Source: DASPFV01 sp035620975 (GTDB lineage Bacteria > Acidobacteriota > Vicinamibacteria > Vicinamibacterales > 2-12-FULL-66-21). Taken from it: a DNA stretch of 29,662 nucleotides. The position numbers and the translations under genes were made by a program. This document shows positions 7,529 to 17,719 of the stretch, one piece after another (position 1 is the first letter of the stretch; the number at the start of each line of letters is the position of its first letter). Below the pieces are notes generated by a model. It made no database searches. It was not told the origin of the DNA and worked only from the letters and a program-made list of their open reading frames with translations. Where the stretch lies: NCBI GenBank assembly GCA_035620975.1, contig DASPFV010000213.1, positions 1 through 29,662 on the forward strand, in the 5' to 3' direction.

Positions 7529-8512
7529 TCACTGCCGCAAAGCTGCCGGCCCGCCATTGTCGGGAGCTGCAATCGCTTCACGCATCGAGGAGTCCGCCTG
7601 GATGTTTTTCATCCGGTAGTAATCCATGATGCCGAGGTTCCCCTGCACGAAGGCCGCGGCCATGGCGCGGGGCACTTCGGCCTCCGCCTCCACCACACGT
7701 GCGCGCATCTCCTGCTCGAGCGCGACTGCCATCGCCCGGCGCTCCTCGGCCTTGGCCTGGGCGATCTGTTTGTCAGCGTTCGCCTGGTCGATCTGCAGCT
7801 TGGCGCCGATGTTCTCCCCGACGTTCACGTCGGCGATGTCGATGGAGAGGATCTCGTACGCGGTGCCGGCATCCAGGCCGCGCGCCAGGATGTTCTTCGA
7901 GATGTGATTCGGGTTCTCGAGCACGTCCTTGTGCGTCGTCGCGGACCCGATGGTGCTGACCATGCCTTCGCCAACCCTGGCGATGATGGTCTCCTCCCCG
8001 GCGCCCCCGACCAACCGATCCAGATTCGTGCGGACGGTGACGCGTGAGACCGCCACGAGCTGAATCCCGTCCTTGGCGACTGCCGCGATGGAGGCCGTTT
8101 CGATGACCTTTGGAATCACGGACATCTTGACCGCCTCCAGCACGTCACGTCCGGCCAGATCGATCGCTGCCGCACGGCGAAAGGGCATCGTGATGTTGGC
8201 CTTGTCCGCTGAGATGAGCGCATTCACGACCCGGACGACGTTACCGCCGGCCAGATAATGCGCTTCGAGCTCGTTAATCGACACCCCCTGCAATCCGGCT
8301 TTCACCGCGCTAATGTGCGCGTTTACAATCGTGGCGGGCGGCACACGCCGGAGGCGCATGCCGACCAGCGTGAACAATCCGACATACGCTCCCGATGACC
8401 AGGCCGCGATCCACAGCGGCACCGGGACGAAGTAGAGAACGAAGATGAGCGCGGCGACCGCCGCAGTCAATAGTCCGATGGCGCCGAACGCGCCAGTTTC
8501 AATGCCAGTCAT
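7529..8512 (-). CDS. floA: Flotillin-like protein FloA
   Basis: A 327-residue bacterial flotillin (YqfA/FloA), a membrane scaffold of functional microdomains. An N-terminal hydrophobic hairpin (about residues 5-50, ending in GMRLRRVPP) is followed by the SPFH-like region (NAHISAVKAGLQGVSINELEAHYLAGGNV; AIDLAGRDVLEAVKMSVIPKVIET; RTNLDRLVGGAGEETIIARVGEG). An Ala/Glu-rich coiled coil (QIDQANADKQIAQAKAEERR) and YYRMKNIQAD precede the C-terminus. Length and order match the family. I chose ATG 8512, which follows caagaggcaaac; a GTG at 8536 overlaps the nfeD stop (GTGA) in the same frame. The gene follows nfeD directly, as the yqeZ-floA pair does in Bacillus. Confidence 0.92.
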   Translation of the reverse strand: MTGIETGAFGAIGLLTAAVAALIFVLYFVPVPLWIAAWSSGAYVGLFTLVGMRLRRVPPATIVNAHISAVKAGLQGVSINELEAHYLAGGNVVRVVNALISADKANITMPFRRAAAIDLAGRDVLEAVKMSVIPKVIETASIAAVAKDGIQLVAVSRVTVRTNLDRLVGGAGEETIIARVGEGMVSTIGSATTHKDVLENPNHISKNILARGLDAGTAYEILSIDIADVNVGENIGAKLQIDQANADKQIAQAKAEERRAMAVALEQEMRARVVEAEAEVPRAMAAAFVQGNLGIMDYYRMKNIQADSSMREAIAAPDNGGPAALRQ

Positions 8513-8532
8513 AGTGTTTGCCTCTTGTTCCG

Positions 8533-10017
8533 TCACGCGGCGTGACGCCGCCGAACGACAATCCGGTTCCCGTCCACGCGCGTCACTTCAATAACTGTCA
8601 GCGCTTCGATGAAGCCGCCGTCCGACACGACATCCAGCCGCGTTCCCGCGATCTCGGCGATACCCGCCGGCCGCAGCGGCGACACGGCGGTTCCCGTTCG
8701 GCCCAGCCACGAGCGGTCGGTCTCGGGCGCTGTGGCGTATCCGAGGCCGGCGTTCATGTCTTCGTTGAGCACGAACTGGCGGCCGTACGGGAGATGCGGC
8801 AGCACGCGCAGCAACACTAGTGCGCCGCCGATGGCGAACAGCACTGAGACCGCCACGCGCCCAAGTGCGCCGATGACGATCGAGGTCGTCGCACCCTCGC
8901 CCACAAGGGTCATACCGAGTCCTGCGACGAGGGCGACGATCCCGGCGATGCCCGCGACGCCGAAGCCGGGAATCACGAAGACTTCGGCTGCGATTAGCAG
9001 CGTCCCCGCTGCTACCAACAGCAGTTCTTCCCACCCCGCGAGCTGGACGATCCAGTGTCCCCAGAACAGCACCGCGAACGACAGCAGACCGATCACACCC
9101 GGGATGCCAAATCCCGGCGTTCGGATCTCCACGAGGATCCCCAGCAGCCCGACCGTCATGAGCACGGAGGCAAGAATCGGGTTCGTCAGGAATCGAACGA
9201 GCGTCTCTGCCCAGGTCTGGGAGGTTTGCCGCACCTCAGCAGCGCTCAACCCAGTCGCGTCGAGTGCAGACTCCAACGAGTCCGCCTTGAACTCCACCAC
9301 GCGATGGTCCATCGCTTCCGAGGCGGTGAGTGTCAGGAGCTTGCCCTTCGCAACGACCCCCGGGATCTCGACATCGACGTCGACCATGGCTTCCGCGAAC
9401 TTCGCCGGACGGCCGCGCCGCTCCGCCGTCGCGGCGAACTCCTTCCGCAGGTACGACACGGACTTTTCGTCTGCGGCTTGGGGCGCGCTGCCGCCACCCA
9501 CAACAGGCATGGCCGTGCCGATCGTGCCGCCGCTCGTCATCACGATCGTCTCGGTCGCCAGCGCAAGAAGCGCCCCCGCAGAGATGGCACGAGGGTTGAC
9601 GAATGCGATGGTCCGTACGCGCGCCTGGAGGAGCGCGTCGCGCATCACGATCGCCGCGTCAACGCGCCCACCGAGCGTGTTGATGTCGAGCACGACGGCG
9701 GCGGCGCCGGCCTGCTCCGCTTCCTGAATGGTCCGCGCCAGAAACGGAGCGACGCCAAGATCGATCATGCCTTCGATGGGCACGACATAGACGAGCGGGC
9801 GCGGCGTCTGCGCGGACGGCAGACCCACGGTCGCGAGCCCGGTCAACAGCACGATAGACGCGGTTATCGCACGCCACGAAGAGCCACGTGCCAACGCGCT
9901 GAGCCGCCGCCATCCGTTCCTCTCATCCAAGCTCGTGGCGCCGGCACCAGATCGCCGTCGCAGCCTCGCGGCCGTCACGAGCACGCTCGACACGATGATG
10001 ACGAGGATCACGGGCAT
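8533..10017 (-). CDS. nfeD: NfeD family membrane serine protease (ClpP-class)
   Basis: A 494-residue NfeD1b-type protein. After a hydrophobic signal or anchor (about 50-70) comes a ClpP-like protease domain (VYVVPIEGMIDLGVAPFLARTI; VVLDINTLGGRVDAA), with the nucleophile candidate Ser146 in NPRAISAGALLALA and Lys185 in DEKSVSYLRKEF as partner. Four or more membrane segments follow (about 280-420: FGIPGVIGLLSFAVLFWGH and onward). It ends in the NfeD OB-fold domain (WLGRTGTAVSPLRPAG; VVSDGGFIEALTVIEVTRVDGNRIVV). Members of this family cut hydrophobic C-termini of partner proteins such as stomatins and flotillins. The floA gene overlaps or directly follows it, which fits that partnership. The N-terminus (MPVILVIIV plus a second hydrophobic stretch) is longer than usual, so the true start may be internal. 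Confidence 0.92.
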   Translation of the reverse strand: MPVILVIIVSSVLVTAARLRRRSGAGATSLDERNGWRRLSALARGSSWRAITASIVLLTGLATVGLPSAQTPRPLVYVVPIEGMIDLGVAPFLARTIQEAEQAGAAAVVLDINTLGGRVDAAIVMRDALLQARVRTIAFVNPRAISAGALLALATETIVMTSGGTIGTAMPVVGGGSAPQAADEKSVSYLRKEFAATAERRGRPAKFAEAMVDVDVEIPGVVAKGKLLTLTASEAMDHRVVEFKADSLESALDATGLSAAEVRQTSQTWAETLVRFLTNPILASVLMTVGLLGILVEIRTPGFGIPGVIGLLSFAVLFWGHWIVQLAGWEELLLVAAGTLLIAAEVFVIPGFGVAGIAGIVALVAGLGMTLVGEGATTSIVIGALGRVAVSVLFAIGGALVLLRVLPHLPYGRQFVLNEDMNAGLGYATAPETDRSWLGRTGTAVSPLRPAGIAEIAGTRLDVVSDGGFIEALTVIEVTRVDGNRIVVRRRHAA

Positions 10018-10241
10018 AGATGGACGCCGATTACGTCTCGGCGCGCAACCATCTTCCCCCCGTGAGCCGGGTCTTGTCTGTGCCGTTCCGCACAGGCCCG
10101 TGGCCCCTGGCGGGACTAGATTGCGTGTGTTGGGTGGTGATAAGGGAGATCGAGTAATGGAACTTGGCGCGGGGGATCGTCAATCCTGAGACACAGCCAG
10201 TCCTGCTACGCGCACACGCCCGCTCCTGCAATGCTCAATCA

Positions 10242-10409
10242 TCATGTCAGTTGAACGACGAACCAGACGATCAAAGCCGCGACGATGAGCAGCATCACTT
10301 TGCGCATTCTCGCGGCTGTTCGCCGGTCACTGGCGGCACCTCGCGCCTGCCAATCGCGCCACCGGATGTCCGCTTCCACATCGGGAATCACCGCAGTGTG
10401 AGTGGTCAT
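10242..10409 (-). CDS. Tiny membrane protein, WQARGAA family
   Basis: A 55-residue protein of unknown function. A charged N-terminus (DVEADIRWRDWQARGAASDRRTAARMRK) leads into a single C-terminal membrane segment (VMLLIVAALIVWFVVQL). Its ATG overlaps the stop of the preceding minus-strand gene in an ATGA junction, so the two are translationally coupled. The segment W..WQARGAA.DR...RRM plus one membrane helix recurs in the gene at 23713-23925, which makes them paralogs. The arrangement suggests a tail-anchored inner-membrane peptide. No named family is recognised. Confidence 0.7.
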   Translation of the reverse strand: MTTHTAVIPDVEADIRWRDWQARGAASDRRTAARMRKVMLLIVAALIVWFVVQLT

Positions 10410-10609
10410 CGAAGTGCCTCCTGAATGCTTTCGGACATGGTTTGGCGAGGGGCGTTCCACCACCACATCAAGATGAGCGGCGGGAAAACGGCCAGCCCTG
10501 CGAGAAGGATCCAGCTCGAGAACGAGTTGACATTCCCTACGATGCTTACGATGAATGCCGCCGACACCCAAAGCATGGCAATGACGGGTTTGATTGAGAC
10601 AAGTTGCAT
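10406..10609 (-). CDS. Small two-helix membrane protein
   Basis: A 67-residue protein of unknown function with two hydrophobic stretches (PVIAMLWVSAAFIVSIVGNV and SSWILLAGLAVFPPLILMWWW) and a short polar tail (NAPRQTMSESIQEALR). Its TGA stop overlaps the ATG of the WQARGAA gene, which supports a two-gene operon. The ribosome site is weak (cttgaaac). It begins about 280 bases from the divergent gene at 10888, and the region between should hold promoters for both directions. Confidence 0.65.
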   Translation of the reverse strand: MQLVSIKPVIAMLWVSAAFIVSIVGNVNSFSSWILLAGLAVFPPLILMWWWNAPRQTMSESIQEALR

Positions 10610-10887
10610 GTTTCAAGTGTAGGCTTCGGCATTCGACTGCGCTGTTCCAGAATGAACACGTAAGCCACGCCGGCCGAGGTGATGTCCAAACGGCCGGCCG
10701 GCGAATGCCGGCGCCTTCAGATCGCACAGAATTTGCCGCGGCATTCGATATGACAACTCTCCGAGCTCGCCCGTAGCCACGCCGACTCTACGTTAGAACC
10801 AGATCGCGCAGACAACCCAGAGTTCACGTGCACGACGCCGTGTGCACAAGCGCACAGACAGTCGCCTTGCCGCGTGTCAGGATCGTC

Positions 10888-11064
10888 ATGCGCCGACCTG
10901 AAAGCGGCGAGAACCAGATGCTGTTCATCATCGGCGTCGTCATCGCGTTGATCGCCGTCGTCATCATCCCCAGGATGCGGGTGCCAGGTGGTGTGAACGC
11001 CGCCAATTTCGGCTGGATGAGTGAGCAATGGCTCGCCGAACATCGCGCGTCGCATTCACTGTAG
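10888..11064 (+). CDS. Small single-pass membrane protein
   Basis: A 58-residue protein with one membrane helix (MLFIIGVVIALIAVVIIP) and a short tail (RMRVPGGVNAANFGWMSEQWLAEHRASHSL). The ATG at 10888 follows aggatcgtc; an ATG at 10918 at the start of the helix is an alternative. The tail with GWMSEQWLAEHRAS looks conserved in character, but I cannot name a family. The next gene begins 45 bases downstream on the same strand. Confidence 0.6.
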   Translation: MRRPESGENQMLFIIGVVIALIAVVIIPRMRVPGGVNAANFGWMSEQWLAEHRASHSL

Positions 11065-11109
11065 GAGCTCCAATCGGGCTCTGGTCGACGGTTATCCAGG
11101 AGGTACGAA

Positions 11110-11484
11110 ATGGCGTTTGTGTTCCAACGTAGGCTGGCGGTACCACTGTGGGCGATTGCGTTCCTCACGGTTGCCCTTACAGCACCGCCGACCGCCACGC
11201 TGTTCCTGATGCCGCCCACCACCGTATTCGCCATAGTGGCCGTTGGGATCGCCGCGATCGTCTTCTTGATGCCGGGTTCGCTTCCGTGGTTGCGTACCTC
11301 TCGTGCACCTGTTCGCGTCCTCCCATCCGGACACCGAGACCCGGCGAGTGCGGCGATCACGATGACAGCGGGGACGGGCGTGCGCACGCTCGACGAGCCG
11401 AATCGGAGCGCAGCCAACGACGCGCTGGATCTTTCTCGCATGGACGACGACGGTGGCTGGCAGATGGCGCGACCGCAGGCGTAA
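11110..11484 (+). CDS. Membrane protein with EPNR..DALDL.RMD tail
   Basis: A 124-residue protein of unknown function. A clear ribosome site (caggaggtacgaa) fixes the ATG. Two hydrophobic segments (about 10-28 and 38-58) are followed by a soluble tail ending AGTGVRTLDEPNRSAANDALDLSRMDD. That tail, and its DNA (about 80 percent identical by eye over some 75 bases), recurs at 25142-25216, where the membrane part is absent. Conserved residues at second-codon positions and changes at third positions suggest the tail is a selected protein segment. Its role is unknown. Confidence 0.65.
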   Translation: MAFVFQRRLAVPLWAIAFLTVALTAPPTATLFLMPPTTVFAIVAVGIAAIVFLMPGSLPWLRTSRAPVRVLPSGHRDPASAAITMTAGTGVRTLDEPNRSAANDALDLSRMDDDGGWQMARPQA

Positions 11485-11728
11485 CGCGTCCCACCGGCGG
11501 GATCGTCAATCGGGCCGTCAGGCATCCGTCACTCCGGACCTGGGCTCCGTGCTGGCGCCAAGGCGATCCACACCTTCAAGGCGGCTGACCGAAGTCCCAC
11601 TCAGGAAGACACGGGCATTGCTCGCGGTCCCGACAGGATGGGTTTTCTGGCTGTGGTGTGCATTGCGGCACAGACACGCAGCCACCAACCTGTCACCCTT
11701 GAGATGCGGCAAACATTAGGAGTCTGGC

Positions 11729-12412
11729 ATGAATAGTATGCGTCCGCTCGTCATCGCAGTGGGTCTCATCCTCGGCGCCCAGCTGGCCTTCGCACAGGAT
11801 ATGGCTCGGTATCGAGCCTACGTTCTCGAAAGCAGCCTGGATTCGGTCGTCGCGGCGAGTGGCGCGCGCGCCGCCGATGTAAAAACACTCCATGAGCGGC
11901 CTGCGACAATTCAGCAGCTGGAATGGCGCGCGCCGTACGTCGATTCCCGCAAGACGATGGCCGATCCGGTGCGGGAGATCTCCTTCACCTTCTACAACGA
12001 CGCGTTGTATCAGGTGATCGTCAACTACGATCGCGACCGCACGGAAGGCCTGACAAACAGTGACATTGTCGACTCACTTTCGACAGCGTACGGCGCGCCC
12101 ATACTCGCATCGGCGAGGACCCGGACGAGCCCACCGGTTGAGGCGTTCTCCGATAGCATCGTCGTCGCGCGGTGGGAGAATGGCGACTCGTTGCTCACGC
12201 TCCTTCGTGGGTCGTACACGCCTGAGTTTCAGCTAATTCTGGTTTCGAAAGCGTTGAGCGCGCGTGCCCGGACCGCGGTCCGCGAGGCAGTCAGGTTGGA
12301 TGCGATCGAAGCACCGCGCCGCGAAGCGGAACAGCGGAAGAAAGAGGCCGGCGACGCCAGCGCCGCCCGCGACAAGACGCGCATCGCCAACAAAGCCGCA
12401 TTTCGTCCTTGA
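11729..12412 (+). CDS. Secreted hypothetical protein (paralog of 19997-20674)
   Basis: A 227-residue exported protein with a signal peptide (MRPLVIAVGLILGAQLAFA, predicted cut before QDMARY). The mature part has YRAYVLESSLDSVVAASG, then IQQLEWRAPYVD, DPVREISFTFYNDALYQVIVNYDRDRTEGLTNSDIV, and YGAP. It ends in a Lys/Glu/Ala-rich helix. The same order of motifs is found in the minus-strand gene at 19997-20674 (YRTYRMGDDI; VRELRWRADYV; DPVERLTFSFHHNQLFRIVIDYAPTRTDGMRAADVV; YGAP). They are paralogs from one unnamed family. The ribosome site aggagtctggc fixes the start. A periplasmic location is inferred. Confidence 0.75.
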   Translation: MNSMRPLVIAVGLILGAQLAFAQDMARYRAYVLESSLDSVVAASGARAADVKTLHERPATIQQLEWRAPYVDSRKTMADPVREISFTFYNDALYQVIVNYDRDRTEGLTNSDIVDSLSTAYGAPILASARTRTSPPVEAFSDSIVVARWENGDSLLTLLRGSYTPEFQLILVSKALSARARTAVREAVRLDAIEAPRREAEQRKKEAGDASAARDKTRIANKAAFRP

Positions 12413-12474
12413 CAGAGTCGGGACGCTGCGACCGCACCATCACTTCGTTCAATTGCCGTTCGGAGGATCTACTT

Positions 12475-12786
12475 ATGGCTCCAAGCTTGTCACGACCAGA
12501 CGCGATAGCAGTGTTGCTCGACGATGAACAGGACGTCTTGCAATTCGCGACATGTCCGATGTGTCACACGTCGTCGACCCTGTCCCAGAGCGCGCTCGAG
12601 GCCGGCGGCGACTGGCGGTGCGCCAGATGCGGGCAGCACTGGGATGCCGCGCGACTGGCGGCGGTCGCCGCCTACGCCGCGTGGACCGCCGATCACGATC
12701 GCGTAGGCAGGCGAGGCACGGAAGGCAGTCACGACGCGGCGCTGTACGGCCATTTGCCGACCGAACGGCTGGGCGGCAGATCGTGA
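12475..12786 (+). CDS. Zinc-ribbon protein
   Basis: A 103-residue protein with one four-cysteine zinc ribbon: CPMC (in FATCPMCHTSSTL) and CARC (in WRCARCGQHWDAARL), about 25 residues apart and both C-x2-C. The first half is acidic (AIAVLLDDEQDVLQ) and the second helical. The ATG at 12475 follows cggaggatctactt, a strong ribosome site. The stop overlaps a GTG start (GTGA) of the next gene, so the two are coupled. Possible roles are nucleic-acid or protein binding; neither can be shown. Confidence 0.7.
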   Translation: MAPSLSRPDAIAVLLDDEQDVLQFATCPMCHTSSTLSQSALEAGGDWRCARCGQHWDAARLAAVAAYAAWTADHDRVGRRGTEGSHDAALYGHLPTERLGGRS

Positions 12787-13034
12787 CGTCCGCTACTGGA
12801 CGCCTCGAAGAGGCGACGCTGACGAGTGCCGCGCTCGCCACAACATTCGATCAGGCCGGCGCTCAGGCCGGCGCGCTCATCGTTCCCGGCCCGTTCCGGC
12901 GTGCCGCCGTTGTTGTCGGCGACCTGCTGGGGGCGGTGGCCATCGTACTCTGCATCCCGTTCGTGATCTTGGCCATCGGAATACCGATCGCACTATTCGT
13001 GCGATTGCTGTTGTGGATCGGAGGGCTGCTCTGA
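12783..13034 (+). CDS. Small membrane protein coupled to the zinc-ribbon gene
   Basis: An 83-residue protein starting at a GTG that overlaps the previous stop. A soluble N-terminus (RLEEATLTSAALATTFDQAG) leads into two closely packed hydrophobic stretches (AAVVVGDLLGAVAIVLCIPFVILAIG and IPIALFVRLLLWIGGLL). No family is recognised. It is the last gene before groES, 102 bases upstream. Confidence 0.6.
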   Translation: MTSATGRLEEATLTSAALATTFDQAGAQAGALIVPGPFRRAAVVVGDLLGAVAIVLCIPFVILAIGIPIALFVRLLLWIGGLL

Positions 13035-13136
13035 CGCGGCGGGAAGTGACTCACGCGGATCCCCATGCCGGCGTCGGCCGCGCTGGCGGGCCCACCAGCT
13101 GACAACCGTCCCGGTAGAGGTTCGGAGGCGACGTAT

Positions 13137-13430
13137 ATGGATATCAGACCGCTTCACGATCGACTAATCGTTCGCCGCCACGAAGAAAGTGAGCAGCAAA
13201 GCGGCGGAATCATTATCCCGGATACCGCGAAAGAGAAACCGCAACGAGGCACGGTGATCGCTGCAGGCACCGGCACTGTCAAAGACGGCGGCACGCGCGT
13301 CCCTCTCGATGTCAAGGCGGGCGATGTGATCCTGTTCGGCAAATATGGCGGTCAGGAGGTCAAGCTCCATGGTGACGAGTACCTCATCATGCGAGAGGAC
13401 GAAGTGTTGGCGGTCATCGAAACAGGCTGA
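13137..13430 (+). CDS. groES: Co-chaperonin GroES
   Basis: A 97-residue lid subunit of the GroEL chaperonin. It shows IRPLHDRLIVRR, the mobile loop region (EESEQQSGGIIIPDTAKEKPQ, including the hydrophobic III triplet), RGTVIAAGTG, VKAGDVILFGKYGG and DEYLIMREDEVLAVI. Length matches the family. The ATG at 13137 follows cggaggcgacgtat; the in-frame ATG at 13065 would add an unrelated leader. The gene is followed by groEL after 17 bases. No CIRCE inverted repeat (ttagcactc / gagtgctaa) is visible upstream, so heat control by HrcA is not supported. Confidence 0.97.
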   Translation: MDIRPLHDRLIVRRHEESEQQSGGIIIPDTAKEKPQRGTVIAAGTGTVKDGGTRVPLDVKAGDVILFGKYGGQEVKLHGDEYLIMREDEVLAVIETG

Positions 13431-13447
13431 GGAAAACGAGACCACTC

Positions 13448-15070
<1,623 letters not shown>

Positions 15071-15137
15071 CATGTCCCGTCACGGCGGTCGGTAGCGGTT
15101 GGGAAATGTTCGAACAAGGTACGTGAAGGAGTAAGGG

Positions 15138-15527
15138 ATGGTTCCAAAGCCGCGTATCGGAAACGGCTCCGGGCGTCTGGCCTCGTCTCAGAACGGCCGC
15201 CGCGGAGGCGCGATGGCGATCTCTGCGAGACACCAGCCTCTCAGTGACTCGTGGACGGCGGTCGTTGACAATCTGGAATGGGCCATCGGCCGTCTTAGGA
15301 CCGACTCGACCGCGGCGAACAATTGCGAGGTCGTGTTCTTCGAGATCCCTGGTGACGGGCACCTTCACTGCAACGTCACTCATCGGCATGCCACGAAGAC
15401 CGTCACTGGATGGGCAGGACCTGGCCATGTGCCGGAGGGGTTTGTTCACAATCGACGATTCCGTGATATGCCGCGGAAGAACATGATCCGGCACATCCGC
15501 GACATGGTCTTGGCTGCACGGATCTGA
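15138..15527 (+). CDS. Hypothetical soluble protein downstream of groEL
   Basis: I do not recognise this 129-residue protein. The start follows an excellent ribosome site (aaggagtaaggg). After a basic, probably unstructured N-terminus comes a compact region: WTAVVDNLEWAIGRLR, NCEVVFFEIPGDGHLHCNVTHRHATKTVTGW, and HNRRFRDMPRKNMIRHIRDMVLA. It is rich in His and Arg and has no membrane segment. It lies 67 bases after groEL on the same strand and converges on the GNAT-like gene at 15607. Confidence 0.6.
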   Translation: MVPKPRIGNGSGRLASSQNGRRGGAMAISARHQPLSDSWTAVVDNLEWAIGRLRTDSTAANNCEVVFFEIPGDGHLHCNVTHRHATKTVTGWAGPGHVPEGFVHNRRFRDMPRKNMIRHIRDMVLAARI

Positions 15528-15606
15528 CGCCTCAACCCTCCGGCGCGCTCCTTCCCAAGAACATGGAGCCGGCCGACCGTGGCTCTGTGACACTGCGAAT
15601 CGTTGG

Positions 15607-16572
15607 TCAGAAGATGTCGCTCCGCCAATAGAACACGTCGTTACCAGACAGCGGTGATTGGACCACCGTCGTGCCGAGAGCCCGCATCATCATCACTGCT
15701 GTCGAGCGCTTTGCCGACACAATCGTGACCTGCGGAGGGAGAAAGCCACGAGGCAGCCAGCCGCGAATCGTCGGGCGGCGTTCGACGGGTTCACGTGCGA
15801 TGAGCGCCTGTAGAATGGCGCCGACTCGCGCACCCGAGGGATCGCGATCGCCGCACTCCTCAAGGATCCACATGTCACCGACGATGCTGACGACGACGTA
15901 GGCAGCAGCGGTGATCCCTTCTTCGGCAATGAAGAAGTGCAGCTGGCGTACGCCCGCAGTGCCGAGCCCCGCCAGCAATCGCTTCTTCGTGATCGCGTAC
16001 TGCACGAAGTCGACGTCTCGATCGAGGTGGAACCGGAATGGGTCGGCGCGGATCCGTCCCATCGCCACGATGGCGGCCACATCTCGTTCCTCGCCGCCGC
16101 GAATCAGCGTCATAGGCGCACCGCGACGCGACGGTTCTGCCACACCGATTTCAACGTCCGTCATTGGAACCACATCGAAGCGGGCGAGCTGCTGTTGATT
16201 GCTCGTATCTAAAAAGAGAAGCGCCATCGCCGCTCCATTGCGCGCGGCTTGCTCGACCAGCCGATCCACGAGCTCCCGCGCGGGGCCGCCCGTGGGCCGC
16301 GTCGGCGAGGGACAGATCTCGCCGAGTCCACACACGCGCACGAGTTGTTGATCGAGCACCGCCGGAAGGTCGTACTGCATGGCGCTAGCAAGCACGTCGC
16401 CACCGTCCACCAGCGCAAATCGTCGCTGATGACGACGTCCCCATGCGGTCCTCAGCTGCGCAGCATAAAACCGGCCGTACGCGTGGCGGCTCAGGCCCTC
16501 GGACACGATCGAATGTGAGGTCTCGAGAACGCGCTCGAGAATCGCTCCTTCGGCTGGGATCACAATCGGCAC
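15607..16572 (-). CDS. GNAT-like acyltransferase family protein
   Basis: A protein of about 321 residues with a GNAT-type fold. The N-terminal half reads HAYGRFYAAQLRTAWGRRHQRRFALVDGGDVLASA, then VRVCGLGEICPSPTRPTGGPARELVDRLVEQAARNGAAMALLFLD. This resembles the acetyl-CoA-binding strand-loop-helix, with a G.G.A-like turn replaced by TGGPARELV. A second half (LIRGGEERDVAAIVAMGRIRADPFRFHLDRDVDFVQYAITKKRLLAG; LHFFIAEEGITAAAYVVVSIVGDMWILEECGDRD) resembles another GNAT-like lobe. The start is uncertain; the GTG at 16572 sits 38 bases after the kinase stop. The position behind a histidine kinase suggests an operon. Its substrate is unknown. Confidence 0.6.
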   Translation of the reverse strand: MPIVIPAEGAILERVLETSHSIVSEGLSRHAYGRFYAAQLRTAWGRRHQRRFALVDGGDVLASAMQYDLPAVLDQQLVRVCGLGEICPSPTRPTGGPARELVDRLVEQAARNGAAMALLFLDTSNQQQLARFDVVPMTDVEIGVAEPSRRGAPMTLIRGGEERDVAAIVAMGRIRADPFRFHLDRDVDFVQYAITKKRLLAGLGTAGVRQLHFFIAEEGITAAAYVVVSIVGDMWILEECGDRDPSGARVGAILQALIAREPVERRPTIRGWLPRGFLPPQVTIVSAKRSTAVMMMRALGTTVVQSPLSGNDVFYWRSDIF

Positions 16573-16610
16573 AGACAAACCATGGTGTCCGAGGGGTGCA
16601 ACTCGGGCTA

Positions 16611-17708
16611 TTACACCGTTTGCCGAACGGGGTCTTCCGCTGCCAGCGGCACTTCGATGATGAAGACGCAGCCTTTGCCGGGCATATTGCGGACACGGAT
16701 GGCGCCACTGTGGGCCCGGACCGCCTTGCGAGCGATCGAGAGTCCTAGACCAAGGCCAGACCGGTCGGCGCCGCGGCGGTTGCCGAACACTTGAAACAGA
16801 TCCCCCTTGCTCTCTGGAATCCCGCCACACTCGTCTTCCGTCTCGATGAGTAACCGCTGACCTTCGGCACGCGCCCGCAGAATGACGCGTCCTCCCGATG
16901 GCGTGTTCTTGAAGGCGTTGTGCAACAAGTTCATCACGGCCGACGTGAGGAGCTCCGGGTCTGCGTCGATCGACAAGGCTGGATCAATGGGCTCGACGGT
17001 GAACTGAATGTGCCGGTACTCCGCGTGCAGCACCCCCGTCGCGGCGATTTCGTCGATGAAGGCGACCACGGGCAGGCGCACAGGTGTCTGTGTGCCAGCT
17101 TCGAGCCGGACTTGGGACAGCGTGCGGTCGATGACTTCGCGAAGACTCATCAAGCTGCGGCCGAGGACCGCTCCAGTGCTGCCGTTGATAGCGACGGCGC
17201 CTCGCTTCAGCGCATGGAACGCGAGAATCGCGGTGTTCAGGGTGTCGCGAAGTTCGTGCGCCGCGTGGCCCAGGCGTTCAGTCTCCTCGGCTGAACGTGC
17301 CTCTGCTGTCACGCGAGCATGTTCGGTGACAGCCTCCGCGATCGCCGTGTCGAGGCATCGGTTGAGGATATGGAACTCTTCTACCGCGATGGGAGCCCTT
17401 TGCTCCACCGCGAGCGCCGTGATCGTTTGGCAGATGTCGCCATAGTCATGGACGACCTGGGAGACAGTAAAGCCTCGTCGGACGAGGTCTCCTCCGTGGC
17501 GCGCCGCGGCCGCACCAATGGCGTCCGGGGAGAAGGGCGCCTTCGTGGCCTCCAAACGGAGCGTCTCTGACAGCTGCGTCAGGAACAGCGGGACGCCGTC
17601 CTCCAGCTCGCCGGGTGCGACAGATGGCCACGGGCGGCTGCGAACCCTATCCCTGGTGCCAGAAATGATCGCGTCTCGGTTCTGGTCGATGAACTCGTAC
17701 AACATCAC
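16611..17708 (-). CDS. Sensor histidine kinase with RsbRD-like N-terminal domain
   Basis: A 365-residue cytosolic kinase. Residues 1-135 (MLYEFIDQNRDAIISGTRDRV; FLTQLSETL; GGDLVRRGFTVSQVVHDYGDICQTITALA) match the RsbRD/RsbT-co-antagonist type N-terminal domain. A short dimerisation helix carries the likely phosphoacceptor His151 (GHAAHELRDTLNTAI). The ATPase domain has the N box (LLHNAFKNTP, about 262-270), the G1 box (DECGGIPE) and the G2 box (SGLGLGLSIARKAVRAHSG). No membrane segment or receiver domain is present and no response regulator adjoins it. It starts 11 bases after the radical SAM gene, which indicates one transcript. Confidence 0.85.
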   Translation of the reverse strand: MMLYEFIDQNRDAIISGTRDRVRSRPWPSVAPGELEDGVPLFLTQLSETLRLEATKAPFSPDAIGAAAARHGGDLVRRGFTVSQVVHDYGDICQTITALAVEQRAPIAVEEFHILNRCLDTAIAEAVTEHARVTAEARSAEETERLGHAAHELRDTLNTAILAFHALKRGAVAINGSTGAVLGRSLMSLREVIDRTLSQVRLEAGTQTPVRLPVVAFIDEIAATGVLHAEYRHIQFTVEPIDPALSIDADPELLTSAVMNLLHNAFKNTPSGGRVILRARAEGQRLLIETEDECGGIPESKGDLFQVFGNRRGADRSGLGLGLSIARKAVRAHSGAIRVRNMPGKGCVFIIEVPLAAEDPVRQTV

Positions 17709-17719
17709 GTTCCCCGCCG

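Noticed and set aside
9055..10065. Long plus-strand open frame opposite nfeD
   Set aside because: Arg/His/Asp-rich shadow of the NfeD gene with no recognisable domain.
13035..13136. CIRCE operator before groES
   Set aside because: No inverted repeat resembling the HrcA site is present in this interval.
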